A stretch of DNA of 64,000 bases from an uncultured Lachnospiraceae bacterium (GTDB lineage Bacteria; Bacillota; Clostridia; Lachnospirales; Lachnospiraceae): assembly GCA_947176065.1 (NCBI GenBank), contig CAMWPB010000002.1:44761-108760 (forward strand), given 5' to 3'. Each line of letters opens with the position of its first letter. The first letter of the stretch is position 1. Shown here in pieces: positions 23,889-32,219 of this stretch. The notes under the pieces were generated by a model, which did not search any database, had not been told where the DNA came from, and worked only from the letters and a program-made list of their open reading frames with translations. Position numbers and translations under genes: made by a program.

Positions 23889-24462
23889 CGAGGATACTGG
23901 CCGCATTCTGGAGACCCTTAAGAAGCACAATGTAAAAGTGACTTTCTTTATGACGGGCGGCTGGGTGGAATCTTATCCCGAGGATGTGAGGGCGATTCTG
24001 GCGGACGGCCACGATCTGGGCAACCACAGCGAGAATCATAAAAACATGTCACAGCTCTCCGACGAACAGTGTCAGGAGGAACTGATGAAAGTACATACCA
24101 AGGTGCAGGAGCTGACGGGGTATGAGATGTGTCTGTTCCGGCCGCCCTACGGGGATTATGACAATCATGTCATAAAGAATGCGCAGAAATGCGGATACTA
24201 TCCGATCCAGTGGTCGATTGATTCTCTGGACTGGAAGGATTACGGTGTGGACGATATCGTCGAACGGGTGGTGGAGTCTGATAAGCTGAATAACGGGGCA
24301 ATCATTCTCATGCACAACGGTGCGAAGTACACAGCGGATGCGCTGGACGCGGTGATTACCGGCCTGCAGGATAAGGGATATGAGCTGGTGCCCATCTCCC
24401 AGCTTATTTATAAGGATAATTACCACATGAAGGCGGATGGAACGCAGGTGTCGGGGGAGTGA
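23881..24462 (+). pseudogene. 3' half of the split polysaccharide deacetylase gene
   Basis: 193 codons in frame with the 5' half when the element is removed. The resumed sequence begins WGNEDTGRILETL and holds the rest of the NodB domain: VTFFMTGGW, the metal-binding HDLGNHSENH (His-x3-His), RPPYGDYDN, QWSIDSLDWKDYG and the C-terminal ILMHNG. All catalytic motifs are intact and no stop or frameshift has accumulated, which argues for recent insertion or for selection on the rejoined gene. On its own this half has no start codon with a ribosome site near the domain start. A UUCG-loop terminator follows. Confidence 0.9.
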
Positions 24463-24487
24463 GTCATTGTAGGGAAAAGAATAAGGG

Positions 24488-24518
24488 GCTGCTGTACTTC
24501 GGTATGGCAGCTTTTTTT
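24488..24518 (+). terminator. Terminator after the deacetylase gene
   Basis: A 10-bp stem (GCTGCTGTAC/GTATGGCAGC) with a TTCG tetraloop and seven T. Confidence 0.9.
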
Positions 24519-24609
24519 GTAATATTACTTTTTGTTGTGAAAAACAATATGAACAGATGATTTGTTGTATACTTGTTGTCAAATTAAGGAGCTGGGAGGA
24601 AGGTTATAT

Positions 24610-24825
24610 ATGGATAAGGATTCTTTCTCGTTTGTTGTATATATCATTCATGCCTGCGCCAATAAATGGAACATGCTGCCGTCCGTGGTTTACCAGAAAT
24701 TACAGAGCGCGGGGTGTATTGAGAGCTATCTTGTGTCCCACTATAGTATTCTGAATACACAAGGTACGGAGTATGTTGTGGATGATGTCGAGAAATATCT
24801 GGAAGTGCGGGGTGTGACAATATGA
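24610..24825 (+). CDS. DUF3791 family protein
   Basis: A 71-residue DUF3791 protein with clear family features: a hydrophobic N-terminal helix (SFVVYIIHACANKWNM), LPSVVYQKLQSAGCIESYL, and the typical tail ILNTQGTEYVVDDVEKYL. The ATG at 24610 has a GGGAGG ribosome site. It overlaps by 4 bp the start of a DUF3990 gene that is now broken. It is intact itself. This second DUF3791/DUF3990 locus lies only about 150 bp outside the inserted element, whose own cargo is of the same type. Confidence 0.85.
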   Translation: MDKDSFSFVVYIIHACANKWNMLPSVVYQKLQSAGCIESYLVSHYSILNTQGTEYVVDDVEKYLEVRGVTI

Positions 24826-25069
24826 TTGTTTATCATGAAGGCTGCTGTTCTGGGAAGAGATGCAGCTGTCGTGAACTGCTATCATATGAAGGATGATATG
24901 TATGATTTGCGGGTAAAATCTTTTGATGAAGATTTGATGGATTGGATTGATTTTGTGTGCAGATGCCGGGATGGAGAGACAGACTATCGGAAATATAACC
25001 CAGATCGCTTTTATCACCCAGAAGGCAATAGACAGGCTGCTACAATTTGAATCCTTTGAGGAGGCGTAG
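24822..25069 (+). pseudogene. Decayed DUF3990 gene
   Basis: It begins MIVYHEG, as DUF3990 proteins do, in the expected overlap with the DUF3791 gene, but meets a stop after 24 codons. Middle and C-terminal pieces continue in other frames: VVNCYHMKDDMYDLRVKSF...DWIDFVCRC, then ITQKAIDRLLQFESFEEA up to the TAG at 25067. The FG-x-GFY region is missing, so there are at least two internal deletions with frameshifts. The flanking small genes remain open. Confidence 0.7.
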
Positions 25070-25072
25070 GCG

Positions 25073-25198
25073 ATGGATATCTATTACCACAGCAGACTGG
25101 CAGATAAGATCCACCAGGGGGTTGAGGGGGTACAGTATCTTGACTTCAAAGTACTTGTACAGATTTTATGCGAAACGGAGCAGGAGCTGTTTGGCTAA
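25073..25198 (+). CDS. Small protein, third gene of the decayed DUF3990 locus
   Basis: A 41-residue product starting MDIYYHSRLADKIHQGVEG and continuing VQYLDFKVLVQILCE. It sits 3 bp after the broken DUF3990 gene, with GGAGG upstream. Very short, but the position mirrors the three-gene order in the element and similar small ORFs are familiar next to DUF3990 genes. Function unknown. Confidence 0.5.
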   Translation: MDIYYHSRLADKIHQGVEGVQYLDFKVLVQILCETEQELFG

Positions 25199-25276
25199 AC
25201 TTAATGTAGTAAACAGCATGGAAATACAAAAGAATGGCATTGCAGCGCTTAAAGCTGCGCCGGGAGTTACAGATGA

Positions 25277-25307
25277 AAATCTGCATTGTTAAAATGCGGA
25301 TTTTTTT
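25277..25307 (+). terminator. Terminator before carB
   Basis: AAATCTGCATT pairs with AATGCGGATTT, followed by a T-run. It closes the decayed DUF3990 locus. Confidence 0.75.
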
Positions 25308-25314
25308 GTATACT
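25286..25314 (+). promoter_or_regulatory. Possible carB promoter
   Basis: TTGTTA, a 17-bp spacer and TATACT, overlapping the terminator just described. Its distance from the carB start is about 45 bp. No pyrimidine-type attenuator is seen. Confidence 0.4.
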
Positions 25315-25360
25315 TATTTTTAGTATGGAAACAGAAGAGACAGAAGAACGGAGGATGAAT

Positions 25361-28300
25361 ATGCCACGCAGAACAGATATTCACAAGGTACTAATCATCG
25401 GCTCGGGCCCGATCATCATCGGACAGGCCTGTGAGTTTGACTATTCGGGGACGCAGGCGTGTAAAGCGCTTCGTAAGCTGGGGTATGAGATCGTGCTTGT
25501 CAATTCCAACCCGGCGACGATCATGACGGACCCGGAGACGGCGGATGTGACGTATATTGAGCCGCTCAATGTAGAACGGCTGGAACAGATCATTGCAAAG
25601 GAGCGTCCCGACGCACTGCTTCCCAACCTGGGCGGGCAGTCGGGGCTGAATTTATGCGCGGAGTTAAATAAAGCGGGTATTTTAGAAAAATATAATGTTC
25701 AGGTCATCGGCGTACAGGTGGACGCCATCGAGCGGGGCGAGGACCGCATCGAGTTTAAGAAGACCATGAACGCGCTGGGCATCGAGATGGCCCGCAGCGA
25801 GGTGGCCTACTCCGTGGAGGAGGCGCTTTCCATCGCGGAAAAGCTGGGCTACCCGGTGGTGCTGCGCCCGGCCTACACCATGGGCGGCGCAGGCGGCGGT
25901 CTTGTTTACAATAAGGATGAGCTGAAGGTAGTGTGCGCCAGAGGGCTGCAGGCAAGCCTTGTGGGGCAGGTGCTGGTAGAGGAATCCATTCTCGGCTGGG
26001 AAGAGCTGGAGCTTGAGGTGGTGCGGGATGCGGACAACAACATCATTACCGTATGTTTTATTGAAAACATTGACCCGCTGGGCGTACACACGGGAGATTC
26101 CTTCTGCTCCGCGCCAATGCTGACCATCTCGGAGGAATGCCAGAAGCGTCTGCAGGAGCAGGCCTATAAAATCGTGGAATCGGTGCAGGTGATCGGCGGC
26201 ACAAACGTGCAGTTTGCCCACGATCCCGTATCGGATCGGATTATCGTCATCGAGATCAATCCCCGGACTTCCCGTTCTTCCGCGCTGGCAAGCAAGGCCA
26301 CGGGTTTTCCGATCGCGCTGGTGTCTTCCATGCTGGCGGCGGGCCTGACCCTGAAGGACATTCCCTGCGGGAAGTACGGAACGTTGGATAAATACGTGCC
26401 GGACGGCGACTATGTGGTGATCAAGTTTGCGCGCTGGGCCTTTGAAAAATTCAAAGGCGTGGAGGATAAGCTGGGCACCCAGATGCGCGCCGTGGGTGAG
26501 GTAATGAGCATTGGCAAGACGTATAAGGAGGCGTTCCAGAAGGCCATCCGTTCCCTGGAGACGGGGCGCTATGGTCTGGGACACGCGAAGGATTTCGATA
26601 CGCTGCCGAAGGAAGAGCTGCTGCGGCGGTTGAATACGCCCTCCAGCGAACGGCATTTCCTTATGTACGAAGCGCTCCGCAAAGGCGCCACGGTGGAGGA
26701 AATCTTTGAGATCACCAGAGTGAAGGCTTATTTTATCGAGCAGATGAAGGAGCTGGTGGAGGAAGAGGAGGCCATTTTAGGGCACAAAGGGAATATGCTG
26801 CCTGACGAAATGCTTGTGACGGCCAAGAAGGACGGCTTTTCCGACAAATATCTGAGTCAGCTGTTGGAGATACCCGAGGCGGATATCCGTAACCGCCGCC
26901 TTGCGCTTGGCGTGGAGGAGGCATGGGAGGGCGTGCATGTCAGCGGTACAGAGAACAGCGCGTACTACTATTCTACCTACAACGCGCCGGATAAAAACCC
27001 GGTGAACGAGGAGAAACAGAAGATTATGATTCTGGGCGGCGGCCCCAACCGCATCGGACAGGGCATCGAGTTTGACTACTGCTGTGTGCACGCGGCGATG
27101 GCGCTGAAAAAGCTTGGTTTTGAGACGATCATTGTGAACTGCAACCCGGAGACGGTGTCCACCGATTATGACACCTCCGATAAGCTGTATTTCGAGCCTT
27201 TGACGTTAGAGGATGTATTGAGTATTTATAAGAAAGAAAAGCCGCTTGGCGTGATCGCGCAGTTTGGCGGACAGACCCCCTTAAATCTGGCGTCGGAGCT
27301 GGAGCAGAACGGGGTTCGGATTCTGGGCACTTCCCCCTCGGTTATCGATCTGGCGGAGGACCGCGACCAGTTCCGTGCCATGATGGAGAAACTGGAAATC
27401 CCCATGCCGGAGTCGGGCATGGCCACCACGGTGGAGGAGGCGCTTGGCATTGCGGAAAGGATCGGCTACCCGGTGATGGTACGGCCTTCCTATGTACTCG
27501 GCGGCAGGGGCATGGAAGTGGTCTACGACGATGCGAGTATGACGGAGTACATGAATGCGGCGGTGGGTGTGACGCCCGACAGACCGATTCTGATCGACCG
27601 TTTCTTAAACCATGCGCTGGAGTGCGAGGCGGACGCCATCAGCGACGGCAGCCACGCCTTTGTGCCCGCGGTGATGGAGCACATCGAGCTGGCGGGTATC
27701 CACTCAGGGGATTCGGCGTGTATTATTCCCTCCGTGCACATTCCGCCGGAGAGCGTGGAGACCATCAAGGAGTATACGAGAAAGATTGCGGAGGAAATGC
27801 ATGTCAAGGGACTGATGAACATGCAGTATGCCATCGAGAACGGCAAGGTATTCGTGCTGGAGGCCAATCCCAGGGCGTCCCGCACCGTACCGTTGGTGTC
27901 CAAGGTCTGCAACATCCGCATGGTGCCTCTTGCCACGGAAATCATTACCTCGGAGCTTACGGGACGGCCGTCGCCGGTTCCTGCATTAAAAGAACAGGTG
28001 ATACCGAATTACGGCGTGAAGGAGGCGGTGTTCCCCTTCAACATGTTCCCGGAGGTGGACCCGGTTCTCGGGCCGGAAATGCGGTCCACGGGCGAGGTGC
28101 TGGGCCTTTCCCGCTCCTACGGCGAAGCCTTCTTCAAGGCGCAGGAGGCGGTGCAGTCCAAGCTGCCGCTTGAGGGCACGGTGCTGATTTCCGTCAATAA
28201 GAAGGATAAGGACGAGGCGGTGGAAGTGGCGAAGAGTCTGGCTGAGGATGGGTTTAAAATTGTGGCTACCGAGGGCACTTACAACCTGATCACGGCGGCA

Positions 28301-28588
28301 GGGGTTCCCGCTGTCAAGGCCAAAAAGCTCTATGAGGGGCGGCCTAACGTGGGCGATATGATCACCAACGGCGATTTTGACCTGATCATCAATTCCCCCG
28401 TGGGCAAGGACAGCGTACATGACGACAGCTATCTGCGCAAGGCGGCGATCAAGGCCAAAGCGCCCTATATCACCACAGTGGCGGCTGCGAAGGTGACGGC
28501 GGAGGGGATTCATTACCTGAAAACCCACAAGGGCAGCGAGGTGAAGTCGCTGCAGGAGCTGCATGGGGAGATCCATGACAAAAAATAG
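25361..28588 (+). CDS. carB: Carbamoyl-phosphate synthase large subunit
   Basis: A 1,075-residue CarB, full length. It makes carbamoyl phosphate from bicarbonate, ammonia (from CarA) and two ATP, for pyrimidine and arginine synthesis. Two homologous ATP-grasp halves are visible, starting VLIIGSGPIIIGQACEFDYS (about 10-29) and IMILGGGPNRIGQGIEFDY (about 550), each with its NPRTSRSSA or NPRASRTVP metal-site motif. The MGS-like regulatory domain occupies about 940-1075. The ATG at 25361 is 7 bp after a GGAGG-type site; an ATG at 25355 is too close. The usual carA gene is not upstream, so the small subunit must be encoded elsewhere. Confidence 0.97.
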   Translation: MPRRTDIHKVLIIGSGPIIIGQACEFDYSGTQACKALRKLGYEIVLVNSNPATIMTDPETADVTYIEPLNVERLEQIIAKERPDALLPNLGGQSGLNLCAELNKAGILEKYNVQVIGVQVDAIERGEDRIEFKKTMNALGIEMARSEVAYSVEEALSIAEKLGYPVVLRPAYTMGGAGGGLVYNKDELKVVCARGLQASLVGQVLVEESILGWEELELEVVRDADNNIITVCFIENIDPLGVHTGDSFCSAPMLTISEECQKRLQEQAYKIVESVQVIGGTNVQFAHDPVSDRIIVIEINPRTSRSSALASKATGFPIALVSSMLAAGLTLKDIPCGKYGTLDKYVPDGDYVVIKFARWAFEKFKGVEDKLGTQMRAVGEVMSIGKTYKEAFQKAIRSLETGRYGLGHAKDFDTLPKEELLRRLNTPSSERHFLMYEALRKGATVEEIFEITRVKAYFIEQMKELVEEEEAILGHKGNMLPDEMLVTAKKDGFSDKYLSQLLEIPEADIRNRRLALGVEEAWEGVHVSGTENSAYYYSTYNAPDKNPVNEEKQKIMILGGGPNRIGQGIEFDYCCVHAAMALKKLGFETIIVNCNPETVSTDYDTSDKLYFEPLTLEDVLSIYKKEKPLGVIAQFGGQTPLNLASELEQNGVRILGTSPSVIDLAEDRDQFRAMMEKLEIPMPESGMATTVEEALGIAERIGYPVMVRPSYVLGGRGMEVVYDDASMTEYMNAAVGVTPDRPILIDRFLNHALECEADAISDGSHAFVPAVMEHIELAGIHSGDSACIIPSVHIPPESVETIKEYTRKIAEEMHVKGLMNMQYAIENGKVFVLEANPRASRTVPLVSKVCNIRMVPLATEIITSELTGRPSPVPALKEQVIPNYGVKEAVFPFNMFPEVDPVLGPEMRSTGEVLGLSRSYGEAFFKAQEAVQSKLPLEGTVLISVNKKDKDEAVEVAKSLAEDGFKIVATEGTYNLITAAGVPAVKAKKLYEGRPNVGDMITNGDFDLIINSPVGKDSVHDDSYLRKAAIKAKAPYITTVAAAKVTAEGIHYLKTHKGSEVKSLQELHGEIHDKK

Positions 28589-28658
28589 GGCGGGAAGTAG
28601 AATTTGCATCGAAAAGGTGTTATCATAAAAGAAAAATGTGTGAAAGGATGGGCTGAAA

Positions 28659-29039
28659 ATGAAGCTGGATGTAGGTGCAGTAGGAAAGTGGGAGAAGTCT
28701 CTGAGAGAGGCGGAATATATGAGCGATGACGACCACATTATTGAACACACGAAGGGCGACCTGTGGGAAATGATGTCGCAGACGAGGGGAAATTTCTTTT
28801 TCACAAATGAGAAGTTTATCTTTGTCGGAGGTCTGCTTGGCGCCAGCAACTTTGCCGTTAAGTACAGCGACATTAAGGAACTGAAGCTGGTCAATGTGGG
28901 CGGGCTGATTCCGATTATTCCGACAGGCATTATGGTGATCTGCCAAAATCCGGAAAACGGAAAGACTGTGAAACATAAGTGCTCTGTCATGAAGAGAAAA
29001 GAGTGGATCGAGTATCTTCGGGGAAAAGCGGGACTGTAA
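28659..29039 (+). CDS. Bacterial PH-domain protein
   Basis: A 126-residue protein that is mostly one PH-like beta domain: SQTRGNFFFTNEKFIFVGGL, AVKYSDIKELKLVNVGGL, a glycine/proline-rich turn and IMVICQNPENGKTVKHKCSV, ending in a short helix with KRKEWIEYL. Similar to bPH or YokE-like domains, whose ligands are mostly unknown. No signal peptide or membrane segment. It follows carB by 70 bp but probably forms its own unit. Confidence 0.65.
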   Translation: MKLDVGAVGKWEKSLREAEYMSDDDHIIEHTKGDLWEMMSQTRGNFFFTNEKFIFVGGLLGASNFAVKYSDIKELKLVNVGGLIPIIPTGIMVICQNPENGKTVKHKCSVMKRKEWIEYLRGKAGL

Positions 29040-29097
29040 GGACACCGGGGATGAGGCATCGGATTGGTGCGCTTTTCTCATACGATCATATTAGTGT

Positions 29098-29126
29098 TTG
29101 ACAAATGCAAATGGCTGTGGTATTCT
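29098..29126 (+). promoter_or_regulatory. Promoter of the ABC exporter leader
   Basis: TTGACA, 17 bp and TATTCT. Transcription would begin near 29133, just before a ribosome site and a 25-codon ORF. Confidence 0.75.
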
Positions 29127-29155
29127 ATCTGAAAATTCGACGAGGAGACAAAGAT

Positions 29156-29233
29156 ATGTTTAACAGGAATCTGGTCCCGTTTATGGTCATTATGGGTATT
29201 ATGCAGATTTTTCAGTTTACGGTCACAGCCTGA
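29156..29233 (+). CDS. 25-residue leader peptide of the ABC exporter operon
   Basis: The product starts MFNRNLVPFMVIMGIMQIFQ and ends FTVTA. It is hydrophobic and rich in Met, Ile and Phe. The ATG has GAGGAG 8 bp upstream, and a perfect -35 lies about 55 bp upstream, so it is very likely translated. It is followed within 25 nt by alternative RNA hairpins and a terminator before the ABC genes. That arrangement is typical of translational attenuation leaders such as those of drug-inducible resistance genes. A small membrane protein with its own role is the alternative. Confidence 0.65.
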   Translation: MFNRNLVPFMVIMGIMQIFQFTVTA

Positions 29234-29237
29234 GGGC

Positions 29238-29368
29238 GGCGGCAAGCCGCCAAGCGCATGGCCGTAAGACGGAAAGTCTTATTTGGCTATGCGGGAATCA
29301 GGATTTAAGATAAGAGAACCGCATGGGAAGTACACGAAGGTGTATGGAACAGACGGTTCTCTTTTTTT
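29238..29368 (+). promoter_or_regulatory. Four-segment transcription attenuator before the ABC exporter
   Basis: A first hairpin (GGCGGC/GCCGCC, 29238-29252) is followed by segment 1 GCATGGCC (29256-29263), which pairs with segment 2 GGCTATGC (29285-29292) above an inner TAAGAC/GTCTTA stem. Segment 2 (CTATGCGG, 29287-29294) can instead pair with segment 3 CCGCATGG (29319-29326). Segment 3 includes the 5' arm of the terminator AGAGAACCG (29313-29321), whose 3' arm is CGGTTCTCT (29354-29362), followed by seven T. So 1:2 pairing allows the terminator and 2:3 pairing prevents it. Confidence 0.65.
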
Positions 29369-29370
29369 AC

Positions 29371-29405
29371 GCGAATAAGAGAAGCCTTTCGAGTCTGCTT
29401 ATTCG
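29371..29405 (+). repeat. Palindromic repeat family B, copy 1 (short)
   Basis: CGAATAAG/CTTATTCG with the inner CGAGTCTG, starting just after the T-run of the attenuator terminator. It shares the ends and right half of the longer copies at 56249 and 61738. Confidence 0.55.
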
Positions 29406-29424
29406 ATAAAGGAGGGAGGAAGTC

Positions 29425-30300
29425 ATGCAGGCAATCACGGTGGAAAATTTATCAAAAACCTTTCGGGTAAAGCGGAAGGAAAAGGGGATGCGCGGCAGCA
29501 TCAAAGCGATTCTGCATCCGCAGACAGAGGAGATCAGAGCGGTCAACGGGGTCTCTTTCTCCGTTGATGAGGGGGAGATGCTTGCCTTTATCGGGCCGAA
29601 CGGCGCGGGGAAGAGTACCACCATCAAGATGCTGACGGGAATCCTCTATCCTGACGGCGGCCGGGTGGAGGTGCTTGGTATTGATCCGATGAAAAAGAGG
29701 AAACAGCTTGCCTATCGGATCGGCACGGTATTCGGACAGAAGGAGCAGCTCTGGACACATCTGACACCCTATGACAACTTCCGGTTTTTCGGGGCCATCT
29801 ATGACCTTTCGGAGCGGGAGACGGAGGAGCGGATTGCAGAACTTTCGGAAAGGTTTGAACTGAACGCATTTATTGACACACCTGTCAGAAATTTATCGCT
29901 GGGACAGCGCATCCGCTGTGAAATTGTGGCCTCGCTGATCCATAAACCGAAGGTGCTTTTTTTGGATGAGCCGACGATTGGACTGGATCCGGTGGTGAAA
30001 GAGAATGTCCGGGAGCTGATTAAGCAGATGAACAGGGAGGAACACACCACGATTTTCCTGACCAGCCATGACGTGGGGGATATTGAGAAGCTGTGCAGAC
30101 GCATTATCATCGTGAACGACGGGCAGATTGTGCTGGATGATTCTGTGGAGCGGTTGAAAAGCCATTATCAGGATAAGATGGCTGCAGACGTCTATGCCCG
30201 CAGTCAGGAGAGCGGAATGGCAGAAAAGTATGAGGAAGCGCCGAACATATCGCTGGAGGAGATCCTTGTGGATATCTACAGATCGGAAGAGGATGGGTGA
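29425..30300 (+). CDS. ABC transporter ATP-binding protein (ABC-2 exporter type)
   Basis: A 291-residue ATPase. Walker A is GPNGAGKST (about residues 53-61), the signature is NLSLGQRIRCEI, Walker B is VLFLDEPTIGLD, and the switch His is in FLTSHDVGDIE. The long N-terminal part before Walker A (with LHPQTEEIRAVNGVSFSV) is typical of the COG4586 group, which pairs with two ABC-2 permeases as here. GGAGGGAGG lies 5-6 bp upstream of the ATG. Substrate unknown. Expression is probably set by the upstream attenuator, which would suit an inducible drug or peptide exporter (inference). Confidence 0.93.
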   Translation: MQAITVENLSKTFRVKRKEKGMRGSIKAILHPQTEEIRAVNGVSFSVDEGEMLAFIGPNGAGKSTTIKMLTGILYPDGGRVEVLGIDPMKKRKQLAYRIGTVFGQKEQLWTHLTPYDNFRFFGAIYDLSERETEERIAELSERFELNAFIDTPVRNLSLGQRIRCEIVASLIHKPKVLFLDEPTIGLDPVVKENVRELIKQMNREEHTTIFLTSHDVGDIEKLCRRIIIVNDGQIVLDDSVERLKSHYQDKMAADVYARSQESGMAEKYEEAPNISLEEILVDIYRSEEDG

Positions 30301-30303
30301 GCT

Positions 30304-31155
30304 ATGGGCAAATACGGGGATAAAAGTGTTTCAATGAATATAAAAGGCGTGCGCTTCAGGCCATGGCGTAAGTATGCGGTTATTTACCGGTCCGTACTGA
30401 TGGAAAATTTGCAGTATGCGGCCAATATAGCCATGGGATTTTTCTCTTATTTTGTCTTTATCTTTATTTTTATTAAGCTCTGGGGATATATGTATCGGAC
30501 GCCGGGGGAGTTGATTGCAGGCTACACGAAGGAGCAGATGATCTGGTATGTGATGATGACCGAGATGATGTTTTTCGGCTCTAACGCGGCTTCTGTGGCG
30601 GGGGAGGTAGCCAGAGACATCCGAAGCGGCAATATCGCGTATCTGATGAACAAACCGTACCATTATACATTGTATATTTTGTCGAGATACACCGGTGAGT
30701 GGAGCATCAGGCTGCCTATGTATGCGCTGCTGGCGGTAGTGATCGGGACGGTAATGGTTGGCCCTCTGCCGCATTTTCGGTTGACTGCGGTCCCGGCCAT
30801 GGCGGTCTGTGTGGTTTTGGGGCTTACCATCCATGCGGTGTTCAAACTGTGTATCAGCCTGTTTTCGTTCTGGATTGAGGATGCGACACCGTTTCAGTGG
30901 CTGTATGATAAGCTGATTCTGGTAGTGGGGGTGATGTTCCCGGTTGAAATTTTTCCGAAAGCATTACAGCCGTTATTGAAGATGACACCGATCTATACGG
31001 TGTGCTACGGGCCGGCTAAACTGATCGTGGATTTCAGCCCGGAGAAATGTCTGGAAATTCTGGCGGCACAGATTTTGTATCTGACGGTGGGCTGCGTACT
31101 GATGAGTCTGATTTACAGGAAAGGAGTGAGGAAGCTGTATGTTAACGGCGGCTAA
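30304..31155 (+). CDS. ABC-2 type permease, first subunit
   Basis: A 283-residue membrane protein of the COG4587 type with six predicted membrane segments (for example IAMGFFSYFVFIFIFIKLW near residue 40 and ILYLTVGCVLMSLIY at the end). It begins 3 bp after the ATPase stop and its end overlaps the next permease by 17 bp, so the three genes are one transcription unit. The conserved RDIRSGNIAYLMNKPYHY loop is typical of this permease group. Confidence 0.85.
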   Translation: MGKYGDKSVSMNIKGVRFRPWRKYAVIYRSVLMENLQYAANIAMGFFSYFVFIFIFIKLWGYMYRTPGELIAGYTKEQMIWYVMMTEMMFFGSNAASVAGEVARDIRSGNIAYLMNKPYHYTLYILSRYTGEWSIRLPMYALLAVVIGTVMVGPLPHFRLTAVPAMAVCVVLGLTIHAVFKLCISLFSFWIEDATPFQWLYDKLILVVGVMFPVEIFPKALQPLLKMTPIYTVCYGPAKLIVDFSPEKCLEILAAQILYLTVGCVLMSLIYRKGVRKLYVNGG

Positions 31156-31933
31156 GAACCAACTGCGGGTGTGCCTGCTTTCCATGAAATATAATATGAT
31201 GAGGGAGATGGTGAACAAGGTTACGTTTCTCACCAATGTCTGCTTTATGGTGTTAAACAATGCCTCCATTCTGGTACAGTGGATTATTCTGTTCCGTCTG
31301 CGGGAGGATGTGGGCGGGTATACGTTTCGGGAGATTCTGTTTCTCTGGGGGCTGACGGCGGCGTCTTTCGGGCTTTCACATATTCTGTTCGCGAGGGCGT
31401 TTTCCCTGTCGGATCTGATCATCAGGGGAAAACTGGACTCCTATCTGGTACAGCCGAAAAATGTACTGGTCAGCGTGCTCACCTCGTCCACCGATATTTC
31501 CGCGATCGGCGATTTCCTGTACGGGGTGGCGCTGGTGTGCGCCTGCAGACCCGGTGTGGGCGGTTTTTTCCTGTTTCTTCTGTTTACGGTGACAGGAACG
31601 GCCATCTTTACGGCCTTTGCTCTGCTCTTGGGGAGTCTGTCCTTTTGGTTTGTGCGGATGGATATACTGCAGGGGCAGATGGTTATGGGCGCGGTCAGCT
31701 TTGCCACATACCCGGACGGGATTTTTGAGGGCATTTCCCGGTTTCTGCTGTATTTTATCGTTCCGGTGGGGATGGCGGTCTGGTATCCGGTGCATGTGAT
31801 AGTCAGCTTTCATGCGGGGATGTTCTTTGCGGTGCTTGGGTATGCCTGTGCGCTGTCCGTGACGGCAGTGGCGGTGTTTTACAGAGGGCTTAAAAGATAT
31901 GCTTCGGGGAACCTGATGGAGGCGAGGATGTGA
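31139..31933 (+). CDS. ABC-2 type permease, second subunit
   Basis: A 264-residue membrane protein of the COG3694 type with about six membrane segments. The loop IIRGKLDSYLVQPKNVLVSV parallels the RSGNIAYLMNKP loop of its partner, a shared feature of these paired permeases. It completes an ATPase plus two-permease exporter and overlaps the previous gene by 17 bp. Confidence 0.85.
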   Translation: MLTAAKNQLRVCLLSMKYNMMREMVNKVTFLTNVCFMVLNNASILVQWIILFRLREDVGGYTFREILFLWGLTAASFGLSHILFARAFSLSDLIIRGKLDSYLVQPKNVLVSVLTSSTDISAIGDFLYGVALVCACRPGVGGFFLFLLFTVTGTAIFTAFALLLGSLSFWFVRMDILQGQMVMGAVSFATYPDGIFEGISRFLLYFIVPVGMAVWYPVHVIVSFHAGMFFAVLGYACALSVTAVAVFYRGLKRYASGNLMEARM

Positions 31934-32219
31934 GACGGCTGCGCGGAATGGCAGGGATATAGCCGGGGAAGGTAAGCCGGGGCGTGGTTGGCGGAATACG
32001 ACACACGGAATGCGATGCCGAAAGAAATATTTGACACTGGCTGTATTGTCGAGTAAAATAAAGTGTAATTTTATTATGCGTGATTTACGGAATGAAATTT
32101 TGCCAAAAGAGGGCAGCCACAGCCCGGATTAGACGGAAAGTATGAAATACCACAAATGCGTGGCGGAAGGCGGCGTATTTGTGGTTTTCACTTGAATAAC
32201 AAGAGAAGGAGAGAAAGTC

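Noticed and set aside
20429..24462. Two independent deacetylase-like genes instead of one split gene
   Set aside because: Each half lacks what the other has, the frames match exactly at identical 10-bp borders, and the 3' half has no start of its own.
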